Assembly (NCBI GenBank): GCA_021229015.1
Contig: CM037795.1
Coordinates: forward strand, 11,832,656 to 11,896,655
DNA: 64,000 nucleotides
Direction: 5' to 3'
Origin: Solen grandis
Lineage: Eukaryota > Mollusca > Bivalvia > Adapedonta > Solenidae
The translations under genes and the position numbers were made by a program. The notes below the pieces were generated by a model that saw only the letters and a list, made by a program, of their open reading frames with translations, was not told the origin of the DNA and did not search any database. Below, in pieces: positions 1 to 11,018 of this stretch; the stretch's first letter is position 1, and the number at the start of each line of letters is the position of its first letter.

Positions 1-946
1 AGTATTGCTAGACATTTCCCTTATATATGGCTCCATGAATGACAAAAGAATCAAATGACCGATATGGGATTTAACAGTCTCGGTAACAATCTCCACGCAG
101 TGATCTCCCTTTCTTTCTGCGGTGTAAATCTCTCCCACCAGGGGTAGCAATATCAAGATGAATCATATACAATAGTTTTTGTTGTTAAAATACTGTTTCT
201 ATGTATTAGCTTAATTTTCTCTTATATAATATTTATTAAGATGAAATAAATAAAAAAAATATGAAAACAAATAAAATCATTTTATAAAAATCTTGGGAGT
301 AGTTTCTATTGAAAAACCGTAAACCTTTTTTTTTTTCTTTTTACGAATTATTTTATTTTACAGCGAGTGGCATTTCCCAACGTATATTTTCTTGAATAAA
401 CATCAATTATCGCTTTATGGTAACAAGTTAAGAAAATACCGGTAACCTTTTCCGTACATGTAGATCTATAAATAATAAACATCCACCATTTTGTAAGCTT
501 ACTATCATCACGTGACATTTGTGACGGCAGTGATTCTGTTTTGCTGAGTGACTGTGCAAAGGAGATAACTACGTAGAGTTTGCCTCGGCATATATCTAGG
601 CTCGGGACACCGAGAGAACTCAAATTTTATGGCACTGGCTGCAAAGCTAGGTTGCGAGTTCTAGTACAGCTGGTGGACTTTTGGGCTATATTTAAATAGA
701 AAATAAAAGTGATTGAGAAGGTTATTATTTTATTTGCACAATACAGTATTACATTATATTTTTGGGCTCTATTAAAAACATAAATTGGTTACATTCTATT
801 AAATATATTAACAGTAACATGTATGTTCTTGTCAATTTGTTGTTTTAAATATGATTTCTTTCTACTTAAATACATATATTTATGTTCACACCCCCCCCCC
901 CCCCCCCGCAAAAAAAAAAATCTGATAAGATTGATTATGGTTCATG
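1..946. other. Unassigned non-coding flank
   Basis: No coding region, RNA gene or recognisable repeat could be supported here. The stretch is AT-rich. A C-run followed by an A-run at 891-920 is a simple homopolymer tract, just upstream of the retrotransposon insertion. A 91-codon minus-strand open frame at 348-623 has no recognisable motif and is not called. Confidence 0.5.
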
Positions 947-950
947 GTCT
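947..950. other. Target-site duplication of the LTR element, left copy
   Basis: GTCT directly precedes the TGTTAC start of the 5' LTR, and GTCT recurs at 4289-4292 directly after the GTAACA end of the 3' LTR. A 4-bp duplication fits Ty3/gypsy integration. It shows that the two LTRs belong to one insertion, so the missing middle was lost within this element and not by fusion of two elements. Confidence 0.75.
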
Positions 951-1457
951 TGTTACATATTACACCTAACCTAGTTATATATACACAACACTGTGGAAGG
1001 AAATTCCTATTCTAAGAATAACTTGTTTGTTTACTAGTTTTGTTCTGGAGTGATCTATTAGGCGATCCATATTCTAAAAATAACTTGTTTACTGGTATAT
1101 TTGTTTACTGGAACTTTCTTTCTTTCTTTGGGGTATAGTATGGTTGTTTCTAGAATATTTTGCTCAAGTATATATACTGAAGGGGGGTTTTAGGGAGAGC
1201 AGACTTGTTGAGGAGACTTGTTTTAGCAGATTTGTTTTTGGAGATTCATCAAGTGTGGGTCATTCAACAGTGAGGAATTAATTTCGGACTTACATTTGGA
1301 TAAAAGACATATCTATTAGATTGCTCAGGTTAAATGTAACTAATTTGTTATAATAATTTTGAGACACTTATGTTGTGATATTCATATTGATATTTGTCAC
1401 TTGTTTATAATTGAAATATATTTAGTTAACTAGTTTGTTGCTTTGCTTTGTTTGTTG
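951..1457 (+). repeat. 5' LTR of Ty3/gypsy retrotransposon, 3' end truncated
   Basis: This starts TGTTACATATTACACC and aligns along its length with the 3' LTR at 3693-4288. It is shorter. It lacks a block of about 60 bp matching roughly 3870-3930 and a block of about 35 bp near 4110-4143. It also stops at a shared TTGTTGC before the GTAACA end. The sequence then passes straight into integrase coding sequence, so the LTR end, primer-binding site, gag, protease and start of integrase are missing. The junction is placed at about 1450-1457. Confidence 0.85.
1168..1177 (+). promoter_or_regulatory. Candidate TATA box in 5' LTR
   Basis: GTATATATAC is followed by a G-rich AAGGGGGG tract. The matching site in the 3' LTR is GTATATATAA at 3961-3970. 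Conservation in both LTRs and the central position fit an LTR core promoter; function is inferred. Confidence 0.4.
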
Positions 1458-2012
1458 CTTATCACCCTGAAAGTCAAGGTGCTTTAGAAAGATTTCATCA
1501 GACATTGAAAAACATCATTAGGACATACTTTTTTGACACAGAAAAGAACTGGGATGAAGGTATCCCTTTGCTTCTATTTGCTGTTAGAGAGTCTGTTCAA
1601 GAGTCACTTGGCTTTAGTTTGGTCACACTGTACATGGACCATTAAAATGCTTAAAGACAAATTCTTGTCCGATGATAACTCATCTTTTAATTTATTACAG
1701 TATGTTTCTGACTTTCGTGATAGATTGTCAAAAGCTTGCGAAATGGCAAGATCTAATCATCATCTAGCTCAGGACAAAATGAAGCAGAAATATGACATTA
1801 AAACTCAAAACAGAAATTTTAAACCAGGTGATCAGGTCCTTGCTTTGTTGTCAATTCCAGGCAAATTATTACAAGCCAGATATTTTGGTCCATATCTAAT
1901 TGACAAGAAAATCAGTGATCTTAATTATGTCATCCTGACTCCTGGGATGCGAAAACAAAAACAAATGTGCCATGTCAATATGTTGGAAAAATACATTGAT
2001 AGAAATAACAAC
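1454..2012 (+). pseudogene. Integrase C-terminal fragment (Ty3/gypsy, Gmr1-like order)
   Basis: The first ~65 codons read AYHPESQGALERFHQTLK, the end of the retroviral-type integrase catalytic core with its conserved glutamate region. A frame change near 1640 leads into a second open stretch containing FKPGDQVLALL and YFGPYLIDKK, the C-terminal GPY/F module of gypsy-class integrases, ending CHVNMLEKY. The zinc-binding N-terminus and most of the catalytic core are gone, removed by the deletion that joins the 5' LTR to this point. Another frame change near 2010 separates it from reverse transcriptase, which follows with no gap. Placement upstream of reverse transcriptase is the copia-like order seen in Gmr1-type gypsy elements. 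Dead copy: frameshifted and 5'-truncated. Confidence 0.85.
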
Positions 2013-2014
2013 CT

Positions 2015-3528
2015 GTGTCAGTTATTAAACCTGTCCCACTTGAACCAGATAACCTTAGTACTTGTGATGTTAATGTTGATCCTTGTCCGCTTAAATTAAA
2101 TAACTCTGACATTTTGAGGAACATTGACAAGAAATTAATTCATCTGGAGTCATTACAGCAGACACAACTCAAAGAACTTGTTTTAGAATATGAACATTTG
2201 TTTCCGGATATTCCCACACGGACTGATAAAATATATCATGATGTAATTGTCGAAAGTGATGGATCAGTCAAACAACATCCATACAGAATAAATCCAGCGA
2301 AACAAAATTATTTGAAAAATGAAGTTAAGTATCTTCTTGAAAATGACTTCATCGAACCAAGTCAAAGTAACTACAGTTCCCCATGTATTCTTGTACCAAA
2401 ACCAGATGGCACGTATCGGATGTGCACTGATTACCTTAAAATCAATGCTATCACTAAAACAGACTCATACCCAATACCCAGAATTGACGACTGCATCGAT
2501 AAAATTGGAAAAGCCAGATATGTCACAAAGTTTGACTTATTGAAAGGATTCTGGCAGGTCCCACTTACAGATCGTGCCAAAGAACTGTCAGCATTTGTTA
2601 CACCCGATGGACTGTATCAGTACAAAGTAATGCCTTTTGGTATGAAAAATTCACCGGCCACCTTTCAACGGCTCATCAATAGTGTTATATCCTGCCTTGA
2701 CGGTTGTGATGCTTACATCGATGATGTCATCATCTATTCCGACACATTTGAGGAACATCTAAGGATCATCAGAGAATTCTTCAACAGATTAAGTGATGCA
2801 AAGTTGACCATCAACCTGGCTAAAAGTGAATTTTGTCATGCATTATAAATATTTTTAGGACATGTTGTGGGACAGGGTCAAGTAAAACCTGTGAATGCAA
2901 AAGTTGAATCAATTTCAGAATTTCCAATACCTTTATGTAAAAGACAGCTGATGCGATTTCTTGGTATGGCTGGATATTACAGGAAATTCTGTAAGAACTT
3001 TTCAGAAATTTCTGAGTCTTTGACAAATCTACATAAAAAAGGTAAAGCCTTGGAATCATGACTGTCAAATAGCATTTGAAAAATTAAAAGCCATACTCTA
3101 GAGCGCACCACTTCTATTAGCACCAGATTTTAATAAATGTTTCAAGCTAGCTGTGGATGCTAGTGATGTTGGTGCTGTTCTGTTACAAGAAACAATAATG
3201 GTGTTACAAGAAACAATAATGGAATTGACCACCCTGTTTGTTATTTTTCAAAGAAATTTAACAAACATCAAAGAAAGTACTCTACAATAGAATAAGAGTG
3301 TTTTGCTCTTGTACTTGCTGTTCAACATTTTGAAGTTTATTTGGCTTCACCACAAAAACCCATTGTTGTCTTTAGTGATCACAATCCTTTAAGTTTCTTG
3401 CACAAATTAAAGAACAAAAATCAAAGATTGTTAAGGTGGAGTTTAATGTTGCAAGAATTTGACCTTGATGTTAAACATATTAAAGGAAAGGACAATATCA
3501 TTCCAGGTGCTTTGTCACGTGTGTAATG
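2015..3528 (+). pseudogene. Reverse transcriptase / RNase H (Ty3/gypsy), disrupted
   Basis: The longest open part, 2015-2848, is a gypsy reverse transcriptase. It shows QHPYRINPAK, a SSPCILVPKPDGTYRMCTDY block, KFDLLKGFWQVPL, FGMKNSPATFQRL and the catalytic YIDDVIIYS motif with its aspartates at about codons 236-237. A stop at 2846-2848 interrupts it. It resumes as LGMAGYYRKFCKNFSEI (2867-3061), the RT connection region, and then RNase H with LAVDASDVGAVLLQE and the closing DNIIPGALSRV at about 3526. Further lesions are a nonsense TAA at 3293-3295 and an exact 21-bp tandem duplication at about 3180-3222. RNase H is the last domain; nothing resembling integrase follows before the LTR. Confidence 0.9.
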
Positions 3529-3692
3529 TGCATTTAAATTATGTTTAAAATGATATCTGGACTTATCTTATCTAGGCATGTTTAATTTCTCTTGTTTACT
3601 GTAATTTAATTTGTGTTTATTGTATTTTATATTGTAATCATGATAACCTAAAAATATTTATTACATAACTCTTTTTTCTTTAGGAGGGGAGG
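3529..3692 (+). promoter_or_regulatory. Element 3' untranslated stretch with polypurine tract
   Basis: After the RNase H stop there is a short AT-rich stretch. It ends in AGGAGGGGAGG at about 3682-3692, immediately before the TGTTAC start of the 3' LTR. A purine-only run in this position is the expected primer site for plus-strand DNA synthesis. Confidence 0.75.
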
Positions 3693-4288
3693 TGTTACGA
3701 ATTACACCTAACCTAGTTATATATACACAACACTGTGGAAGGAAATCCCTATTCTAAGAATAACTTGTTTACTAGTTTTGTTCTGGAGTGATCTATAAGG
3801 CGATCCCTATTCTAAAAATAACTTGTTTACTGGTATATTTGTTTACTGGAACTTTCTTTCTTTCTATGGAAATTTCTAGAAGTCTTTATGTAACCTGTTT
3901 ACACTTTAGAATATTATATTTTGGAGTATAGTATGGTTGTTTCTAGAATATTTTGCTCAAGTATATATAATGAAGGGGGTTTAAAGGAGAGCAAATTTGT
4001 TGAGCAGACTTGTTTTTGGAGATTCATCAAGTGTTGGTCATTCACAGTGTGGAATTAATTTCGGTCTTACATTTGGATAAAGGACATATCTATTGGATTG
4101 CTCAGGTTAAATTTAAATTTTATCAATCAGACAAGGATCAAACTAATTTGTTATAATAATTTTAAGACACTGTATGTTGTGATATTCATATTGATATTTG
4201 TCACTTGTTTATAATTAAAATTTATTTAGTTAACTAGTTTGTTGCTGGCTTTTCTTTGTTGCGCCATTTCATCAAATTGGCCGTAACA
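3693..4288 (+). repeat. 3' LTR of Ty3/gypsy retrotransposon
   Basis: The LTR is 596 bp, starts TGTTACGAATTACACC and ends CCGTAACA, giving a 6-bp terminal inverted repeat TGTTAC/GTAACA. It aligns with 951-1457 but is more complete. The differences between the two LTRs (several substitutions and at least two indel blocks) indicate an old insertion. It is followed by the right GTCT duplication at 4289-4292. Confidence 0.9.
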
Positions 4289-4292
4289 GTCT

Positions 4293-7200
4293 CTGTCGAA
4301 TTAAAAAAAAACAGCTAAGGAATAGTTGTGGTTCTTAGTATTGATCCTCTCATTGACCATAGATTTGCTGCGGACAAGTATAATTTTAATATAACAGCGA
4401 TATAATAGAATAAGATAAAGTTATTGTTCTTTCTTATTTCAATTCCTTCCCATGTTTAAAGAATAATATTAATTCCTTCAATGATTTTTAAACTATGCTC
4501 TAGATAATCATACTTTCTGTATATAAGTAATTAATAGAGGAAGCAAGGTAGAGTTATTGTTCTTGGAGAGTAAAGTTTGAGTATAAACTTTATTCCTAAA
4601 GTGCTTTCTGAGTTGTGACGGACAGGTGCGACATTTGAGATTCTAACAAGAAAAAATTACAACAAAATATTTTAATTGAAGGCTTACATTAAGCATCATG
4701 ACTGTCCACCTCTCTTTCTTTTTTCTACTGTTTTGACCTTTAAACATAACTTGTCTATTCACAGGACCCTTGTATTAAAAAAATTCAACCTCTCTCTAAA
4801 TTATTTTCATATGGAAAAGTCGATTTTCTAATTTATTTTTAAGCTTAATATCAGGGTCCTGTGGTCTATTATTTAAATCAATAAGATGCAAATACAAATT
4901 AACTATCACAAAATAATGGATGTATAAAAATAGTATTTAAAACATAGTATACATATATAACCCAAAAATTAAAAAAAATAGGTCCCAGTTGGAATTTAAC
5001 TTACGACCCCTTTCTAAAAATACAAAAGAACGCTCTTACCAAATGAGCTAATTCCACAACCATAAAGTTGTTGTTTAAATAAAGTTATTTATAGGTAGTT
5101 AAATGAATGAAACTTTTGTGCAGATGAATACTGAATGATTAAACGTGCTTATTTTACTGTTTTATTTGTCCAGAATTTGTGTTTATACCCAATGTTTTTA
5201 AAATCAACAGAATTCTGCAATATATCCAACTGTTATCAAAACTGCTATGTTGACTTTATACAACCAGTGGTACTACTTTTTAACGCGAATTTATAGATAA
5301 AAGGCGGTAATGTGATTGTAAGTAAGAAATCTAACATTTATGTGTGCTTTTAGAAGCTCGCTTCTAAAACTGTATTGGGCGCGCATGCCTTTAAATGCAA
5401 CTACGAACTAACGAACCCATTTTATTGTAGTGCAAACATCAATATTAAAAATATAGTTTATTTGTGTAGATGAACGGACAAGCCCCAGTAGCTGTATGGC
5501 CGGATGAAAACACGGACGAGCAAATAAAGATTGTGTCCCAAACTACATAGCTGATAAAACATCGCCCAGACTTGTTTTCAAAGCCAGTAACCTATGAACA
5601 CTACCAGTGTCTATCTTGTTTCAGGAGCCAGTTTCCTAATTATCCTTAATGTCAGCACCAATAAACCAGGTCACATTTATCTGGTTCGATTAACAGCTAC
5701 CATGAAATTCAGCAAGCATTAGTTTAGTGCGAAACAAAGTGCCCAGAACAAATTCATTTTTGACAATACATGCATATCAAACGTGACATTGACTACCAAA
5801 CTTCACATTTTGTTTTCAGTTTTGATTCTTTTAATGGTTGTCATCTTTGAAGAAACAAATGGACAATATCTTCAGTAGGATTCCCACTTATGAAGATACA
5901 TTAATTATTAAAGACGCAGACGTTTCTTTACACTTCATATCGAGTTATACTTGAAGAACAGCCGCCGGAGCCTTTGAAAGTTGAAAGTAATGAAGTCGAA
6001 TGTCATAAAATATCATCGATTAAACTTTTGTTAGAAATTCTAACAACAGCTCCCAAATTATTCGAGCATTATATTGTCAAGGCTACACTGTCATAACATA
6101 GTTTGATGTAACATTTCTTTACGCCACAGAAGTTGTAATTTTAATGGTTTTAAGTTTTCATATTTGACTATCCACATACTTATCTCCCCTTCTTTGCTTT
6201 TTATCCGTAATGTTCAACTAAGGTAGCTACCTACAATGGATGCATTTATTAACAAAGCGACGACGCATAAACCGAGTATTTTTAAAAGAAGTTTTTACGT
6301 GTGTAAATAGGTACCTTAACAACCCGAACCAGCATCGTATCATAAGACCGTCTTTTGTATGATACTGTAATATTGGAAACATTTTCACAATGTTATCACA
6401 ATGCTAATATCTGGGAAGACTAGGAGACATAGACTTTTGAATTTAAAGAAATAATCATGATCAAATGAATTACAACAATTTTTAAAATATGTTACCTTTA
6501 TTAAACGAAAGGATGAACATTCCAGAACTGTGAGAACATTACTGTTATCAAGTTCCAGAAAATGAGAGAGAGAGAAACAATAACCGATATATATATATAT
6601 ATATGTTCCTATGTCAAAGCGTCCATTCAATTTGTACCTACTATGTTAGGCTTTAGACGCTGAGTTCATATTTATGCTTTAATTAGTAATCTCTGTTAAA
6701 GTGATAAATAAGTAAAATTTAAATTTGTCATTTTCATCTTGTGATTTGCAGTTAGTACATTTAGACGGTTCAGAAAAATATGATTTTCACAGCGCAATAA
6801 CTCTTTTATATACGGGAAATAGACTTATCAGCTCTGTTAAATATCTATCCGACATGCAAGAAACGTATTTTCTTAATTTAGAGTCCCGACAGCAGCTTAG
6901 TGTACCATATTGAACCGTGTTGGAACACAGATAACATTCAGCGAGGGTGTATCAGACATCGCAGTGTCGGTTTCATATAATTCATAATCTATACATCAGC
7001 CTTTCCGTGAGAGCCTACTAATCGCCTCCATTTAGAGGTAATTGTTATCGACTGTTGAACGGAAACCCTAGATTTATATCGACCGAAACTCGACCGCGAT
7101 TTTTCAACAAAAGTTATTAAACAATGGGGGCAAAGTTCGGTGATTCTGGTCAACAGCTGCTCACAATGCAGTAATTATGAGGTGAATTTGATCTATTGTT

Positions 7201-8610
7201 ATGTTACCTTGAAATTAATGATGGTAATTTCTTTGATCTAAAATCACCACGCAATTTTGAATAAAGAATAATCCACATCGGTATCTGAAACATTCGCCAT
7301 CGATTATACAGACAATGGTATTTTAATAATAATTATACTGAACCGAGTCACAAAAGGAAAAGAATAAACGATCTGATGAATAAATCTATTATACCGCCTG
7401 CAATAAATACCGGTATCAAATGTACTTGTAAACAGACAGACATACAGACGAAGTGTTAATTATTTTCATGGATTAACGGCCTTTTTAAAACACATTTATT
7501 ACTACATTTGTAAATGAAGGTAATGAACCAAAGCATGGTTTTGACAAACGTTTATATCACATTTAGGTTGGTAATTTTAAAATGGTACCGTACTCACTTT
7601 TTAACTAATATAAAGAAAAAGTTTATTTGTTGCAAGATAAAACAGTTATTTAGTAGGTACGAGTAATGAAGTAATATGTAATACAGTGACATGTGCTATA
7701 CACAGTGATAATATACAGAATATAATTCAAATTCAAATATACAAAACACCGAGCGCAATGGGCGTTATGTTACTTTTAAACATAAAACCATAAGTGTTAT
7801 TGCAAAAAAGTGTATAAAATGTTACTTTAATCAATTATGGTTTTATGACACTGTTTCAATGTATGTTATTTCAAGTGATGAGATAATACAGGTGTGTTCG
7901 GAACCTGTTTTAAGAATATACCATGCTTTTTCGTGAATACTAATTGTTACTAAGTCTAGGGTATGCCTAGAGGAGAAAGAAATTAGATTGCTCAGATTCG
8001 TTCCTTAATAGCGAAGGATCTACTTAATCTCGAAGAATGTTATTTTATTACGCTTAATTTAGTAAATAAATGCGTATCTTCTAATGTTGCTTTACAACAA
8101 TTATTAAAATACTGATGGTGGGACGTTAAACCAAAAAGACTGATGATGAAAATCTGAGTAAAAAAGAAAAACGCATGTAAACCGTGAACCGTCATTTCAA
8201 TCATACAATCTCTCGTCAATCAAAATTTGAAGTAGTAAATTAAGCCTATTGTTTCTCGTCATAACATCATATTACATTGATTTACCTGAACTGAGATGAT
8301 GTAATCTGGGAAGTTCAAAAATTCTTAAATATAATATCGGTGTTTTAAACTGATTGACAGGTAAATGGATTGGAGGATGGGTAAACACTAAGTAGGTTAG
8401 ACTTTATTGTAAGAAACTCCTACGGGATTATGTAAGCACGTTCGCACGTTGCACTCTGCACACATAGCTTACTACTTATTCATGTAGAAACTTATCTATA
8501 CTGAAAATAGGTATGACCGTTATCCATATAAGCTTCTCAACTGAAGATTTGCATCATGTGATGTCATAACAAATTGACCAACTGTAAATTTATAATACGT
8601 AATATTATCA
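4293..8610. other. Long non-coding stretch, no gene recognised
   Basis: AT-rich sequence without a supportable ORF, apart from the tRNA-like fragment listed separately. A short (AT)n run lies at about 6587-6604. At about 8114-8137 GGTGGGACGTTAAACC resembles the 3' part of invertebrate SINEs, but no matching tRNA-derived head was found. The small open frames at 6385-6630 (minus) and 6725-6913 (plus) show no family motif. Confidence 0.5.
4980..5064 (-). repeat. tRNA-like fragment (tRNA pseudogene or SINE head)
   Basis: On the minus strand the sequence contains TTAGCTCATTTGGTAAGAGC, a good match to a tRNA D-arm and pol III A box. A possible anticodon arm follows, then GTAAGTTAAATTCC, a decayed B box/T-arm in which the usual GGTTCGAATCC core is damaged. 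The two boxes are spaced as in a tRNA. The degraded T-arm argues against a functional tRNA. Confidence 0.45.
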
Positions 8611-8614
8611 TTAA

Positions 8615-8733
8615 GGTAAAGTCCCTGTAATGGTTCCGCTATGTCTTGGCCACTTAACCTCTACCAAGATAACCAAGGTACCCTAATGAAACAATACGTC
8701 GGCTTAATATCAAAACCTCGTATAGTCGATTTT
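8615..8733 (+). repeat. Left terminal inverted repeat of the TTAA transposon
   Basis: It pairs with 13731-13841 in inverse orientation. The outermost ~28 bp and the inner AAAACCTCGTATAGTC block match best; the middle has small indels. The motif TCGTATAGT at 8718-8726 lies at the inner edge. Confidence 0.85.
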
Positions 8734-8888
8734 TTTCAGAAATCCACTTTTTGGCACGGCGGGAATCTACTGAAACTAGCGCGCATTCTGTCAAATGCTC
8801 GCACATCTACGCCAATGGGAAAGTACAAAACTAGTGACGTGTCAAATTGTCGTATTTGGATTGGTTCATTTTTCTTAAGTTCAAGACA

Positions 8889-9317
8889 TCGTATAGTAGA
8901 ATGTTTTGCCCGGCGATTTTCGAATGGATGAAAGTGAACAGTTTTCTTAAGATATTTAATGGAATGTGAATGATAAAGAAAGGTAACAATTACTTTTAGC
9001 CTTCTTACATATTTAACCTATAAACTATATAGTTCTGTGCATATTTATGCGTTTTGTTTGGTAGTTATTTAGGAAAGGGGAAAACTTGGCAACATGTCAT
9101 TTTGAAAATTGCTTTTTAAATGATGATTTTTGCAAAGATCTTTGAAATCATTGAAATGTTAATGCTTGTGAAAATAATTTGTATAAAAAGCAAACGACCA
9201 CGAAGGAAATTTGAACAAATATCTATCGCAAGTGTCATTTTTCAGCACTGTGTGCGATATACGATATTTTGACTTTAAAGACTATGAGTGACTAATACGT
9301 ATCAGAGAACTATACGA
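8889..9317. promoter_or_regulatory. Subterminal TCGTATAGT motifs, left side
   Basis: Besides the copy inside the left TIR (8718-8726), TCGTATAGT occurs at 8889-8897 and in inverse orientation (ACTATACGA) at 9309-9317. A related GATATACGATATTTT lies near 9255. Repeated short motifs near both ends of a transposon are typical transposase binding sites; this role is inferred. Confidence 0.45.
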
Positions 9318-9436
9318 TATTTTGATCAGGGTGTTTTATAAAGAAAATCTTTATTTTTTAAAATTCTGTGGTTATACCTTGATGCTTAATTTAACCGTAA
9401 TGCTGAAAACAATTCTGCTTTATTTTAAGGTAAAAG

Positions 9437-9712
9437 ATGTCAGATTCGGATTCGTCGTTTACGTCTGAATTTAGAGCTGAATGGACTTGTGACACATGCA
9501 ATGTTCAGGCTTATGATCCATTGACCCTCGAGTATCACTTACTTCCTGGAAATAAGGTGTTTTTGTTGGACTCAAATGGTGACGTTTGGCTATTTTGCTG
9601 GGGATGCAGACTACGTTTTCATTTGAAATGTGCTGTTGAACTTCCAGAAGACACAGCAGAGGAAGATATTGGTTGTACATACTGCTGTGTTTACTGTAAA
9701 AATGTGCAGTAA
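9437..9712 (+). CDS. PHD-like zinc finger ORF within the TTAA transposon
   Basis: A 91-residue ORF with cysteine/histidine pairs at C18-x2-C21, C54-x2-C57, H62-x2-C65 and C80-x2-C83. The C-x2-C-x4-H-x2-C core is the spacing of a PHD finger (Cys4-His-Cys3), although the first loop is longer than usual. PHD fingers usually bind histone tails; here it may target the transposase to chromatin. The chosen start is the first ATG of the frame, after TAAAAG. The stop is probably a lesion, because similar-quality coding sequence continues in another frame at about 9710-9944. It is therefore more likely the N-terminal part of a broken transposase or accessory protein than a complete small protein. Confidence 0.6.
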   Translation: MSDSDSSFTSEFRAEWTCDTCNVQAYDPLTLEYHLLPGNKVFLLDSNGDVWLFCWGCRLRFHLKCAVELPEDTAEEDIGCTYCCVYCKNVQ

Positions 9713-11018
9713 ATGGCTGAGATCAAAGCAGGACGTGTTGGAAACCCCACAATTTTTGACCAGCTTTAGAAGGAGGGAAATTGGCGAATACTCAGTTAAA
9801 GGCAGACAATTTAACGTTCTCAATGATTGCTATTATTCCCTCTATAGGGAGACAACTCCCAGATACGTTGTGATAGAGAATGTCAATGGTCTGTATAATA
9901 GTGTTGAAATGAAGTTCCATCCAAACTGTAAGAACGGATGCTAAACCAGACATGTATAGTAGAGGAAAACAATTAGTGCAAATAGCACTTGACAAACTGA
10001 AAAGTAAAAACAGTTCTAAAGCAGAAAGATTGTTAACTTGTTATGAATCATTGTCACCTGACGATGAATCTGGAACTGAATGTACAGTATTAAGTGACGA
10101 AAACAACAACAAACAGGAGTCAATTGTTTTAGAAAATAAGAACCAAGACAAGGCAATTGAAAATGAAATGGGTTTAAATAAAATAGCAAAATGTGAAAAC
10201 TTGGATGGTACTTATAATTATGTGAGTGCATTAACTGGAACTCACTCTTTCTGAAGAAGGTGAAGTTCTTGACATTGGTGAAAAAGAGTTTGTAGCCGTT
10301 CCTATTTATAAGCAAACAGATGATGGCACCGAATCTGATGATATAGAAACCTACCCAACGGAAATTAATACCGAGTGTGATACTGCTCGTTGTTCATATC
10401 AAGATGACAACAATGTATGTGTCGAGGCCAGTTATGCTCCTGACAGAGATCAGGAAACTGATTTTGAAGATGATAGTATGTGGGATGAAGAACTTGATGA
10501 TTCTGTGAGGGATCCTGTTTATGACCCAAGGAAAGATAAAAGTAATGACTCAGATGTATCTGATGATGATGAACACATTGCAAATGACAAACAAGATGTT
10601 ATAGATTTTGTTTTGTAGATCATGAAGAAGTTGTTATAGATGAACCATTAGTGAAAAGAAGAAAACGTGCGTCATTACACAACTGGGACAGAATGAAGCA
10701 AAAAAGCCAGAATGCATGGAGAAAGCTACAAGGGTATGAAGAAAAACCATGAAGGGAAATGGCTGTTCAGTGAAGATAAAGTCGAGAGAGAAATGAAAGC
10801 TCGTGGTTGTGGAAAGCAGTGTGAAAATTCAAAGGTTAAATGTTGCACGAAAATATCTGAAAACGAGAGAAAAGCAATATTCCGGAAATTTTGGAAAGAC
10901 TTCAATTGGGATGAAAAGAAAGTGTATGTCACGAGCCTTATTGCAGAGTCAAAAGTGAAGACTAGAAAAGTGAAAGAGAGCACCAGAAAAAACAACAGTT
11001 ACTCGTTTTTTTCTCAAA
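9713..11018 (+). pseudogene. Frameshifted N-terminal half of transposase-like protein
   Basis: Coding-like sequence runs through successive frames, switching near 9710, 9945, 10235, 10617, 10730 and 11000. Parts include a stretch ending MKFHPNCKNGC, a Lys/Glu-rich section from 9952, a strongly acidic Asp/Glu section at about 10260-10615, a basic KRRKRASLHNWDRMKQ patch that could be a nuclear localisation signal, and a cysteine-containing block (ARGCGKQCENSKVKCC) before FRKFWKDFNWDEKKVYVTSL. None of the frame changes is bordered by an intron, as the next frame starts within a few bases. The last one lies at a run of seven T, so some may be assembly indels. Confidence 0.6.

Noticed and set aside
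348..623. 91-codon minus-strand ORF
   Set aside because: No family motif and no coding neighbour; it is consistent with a chance open frame.
4980..5064. Functional tRNA gene
   Set aside because: The D-arm is good but the T-arm/B box is decayed and the acceptor pairing is poor.
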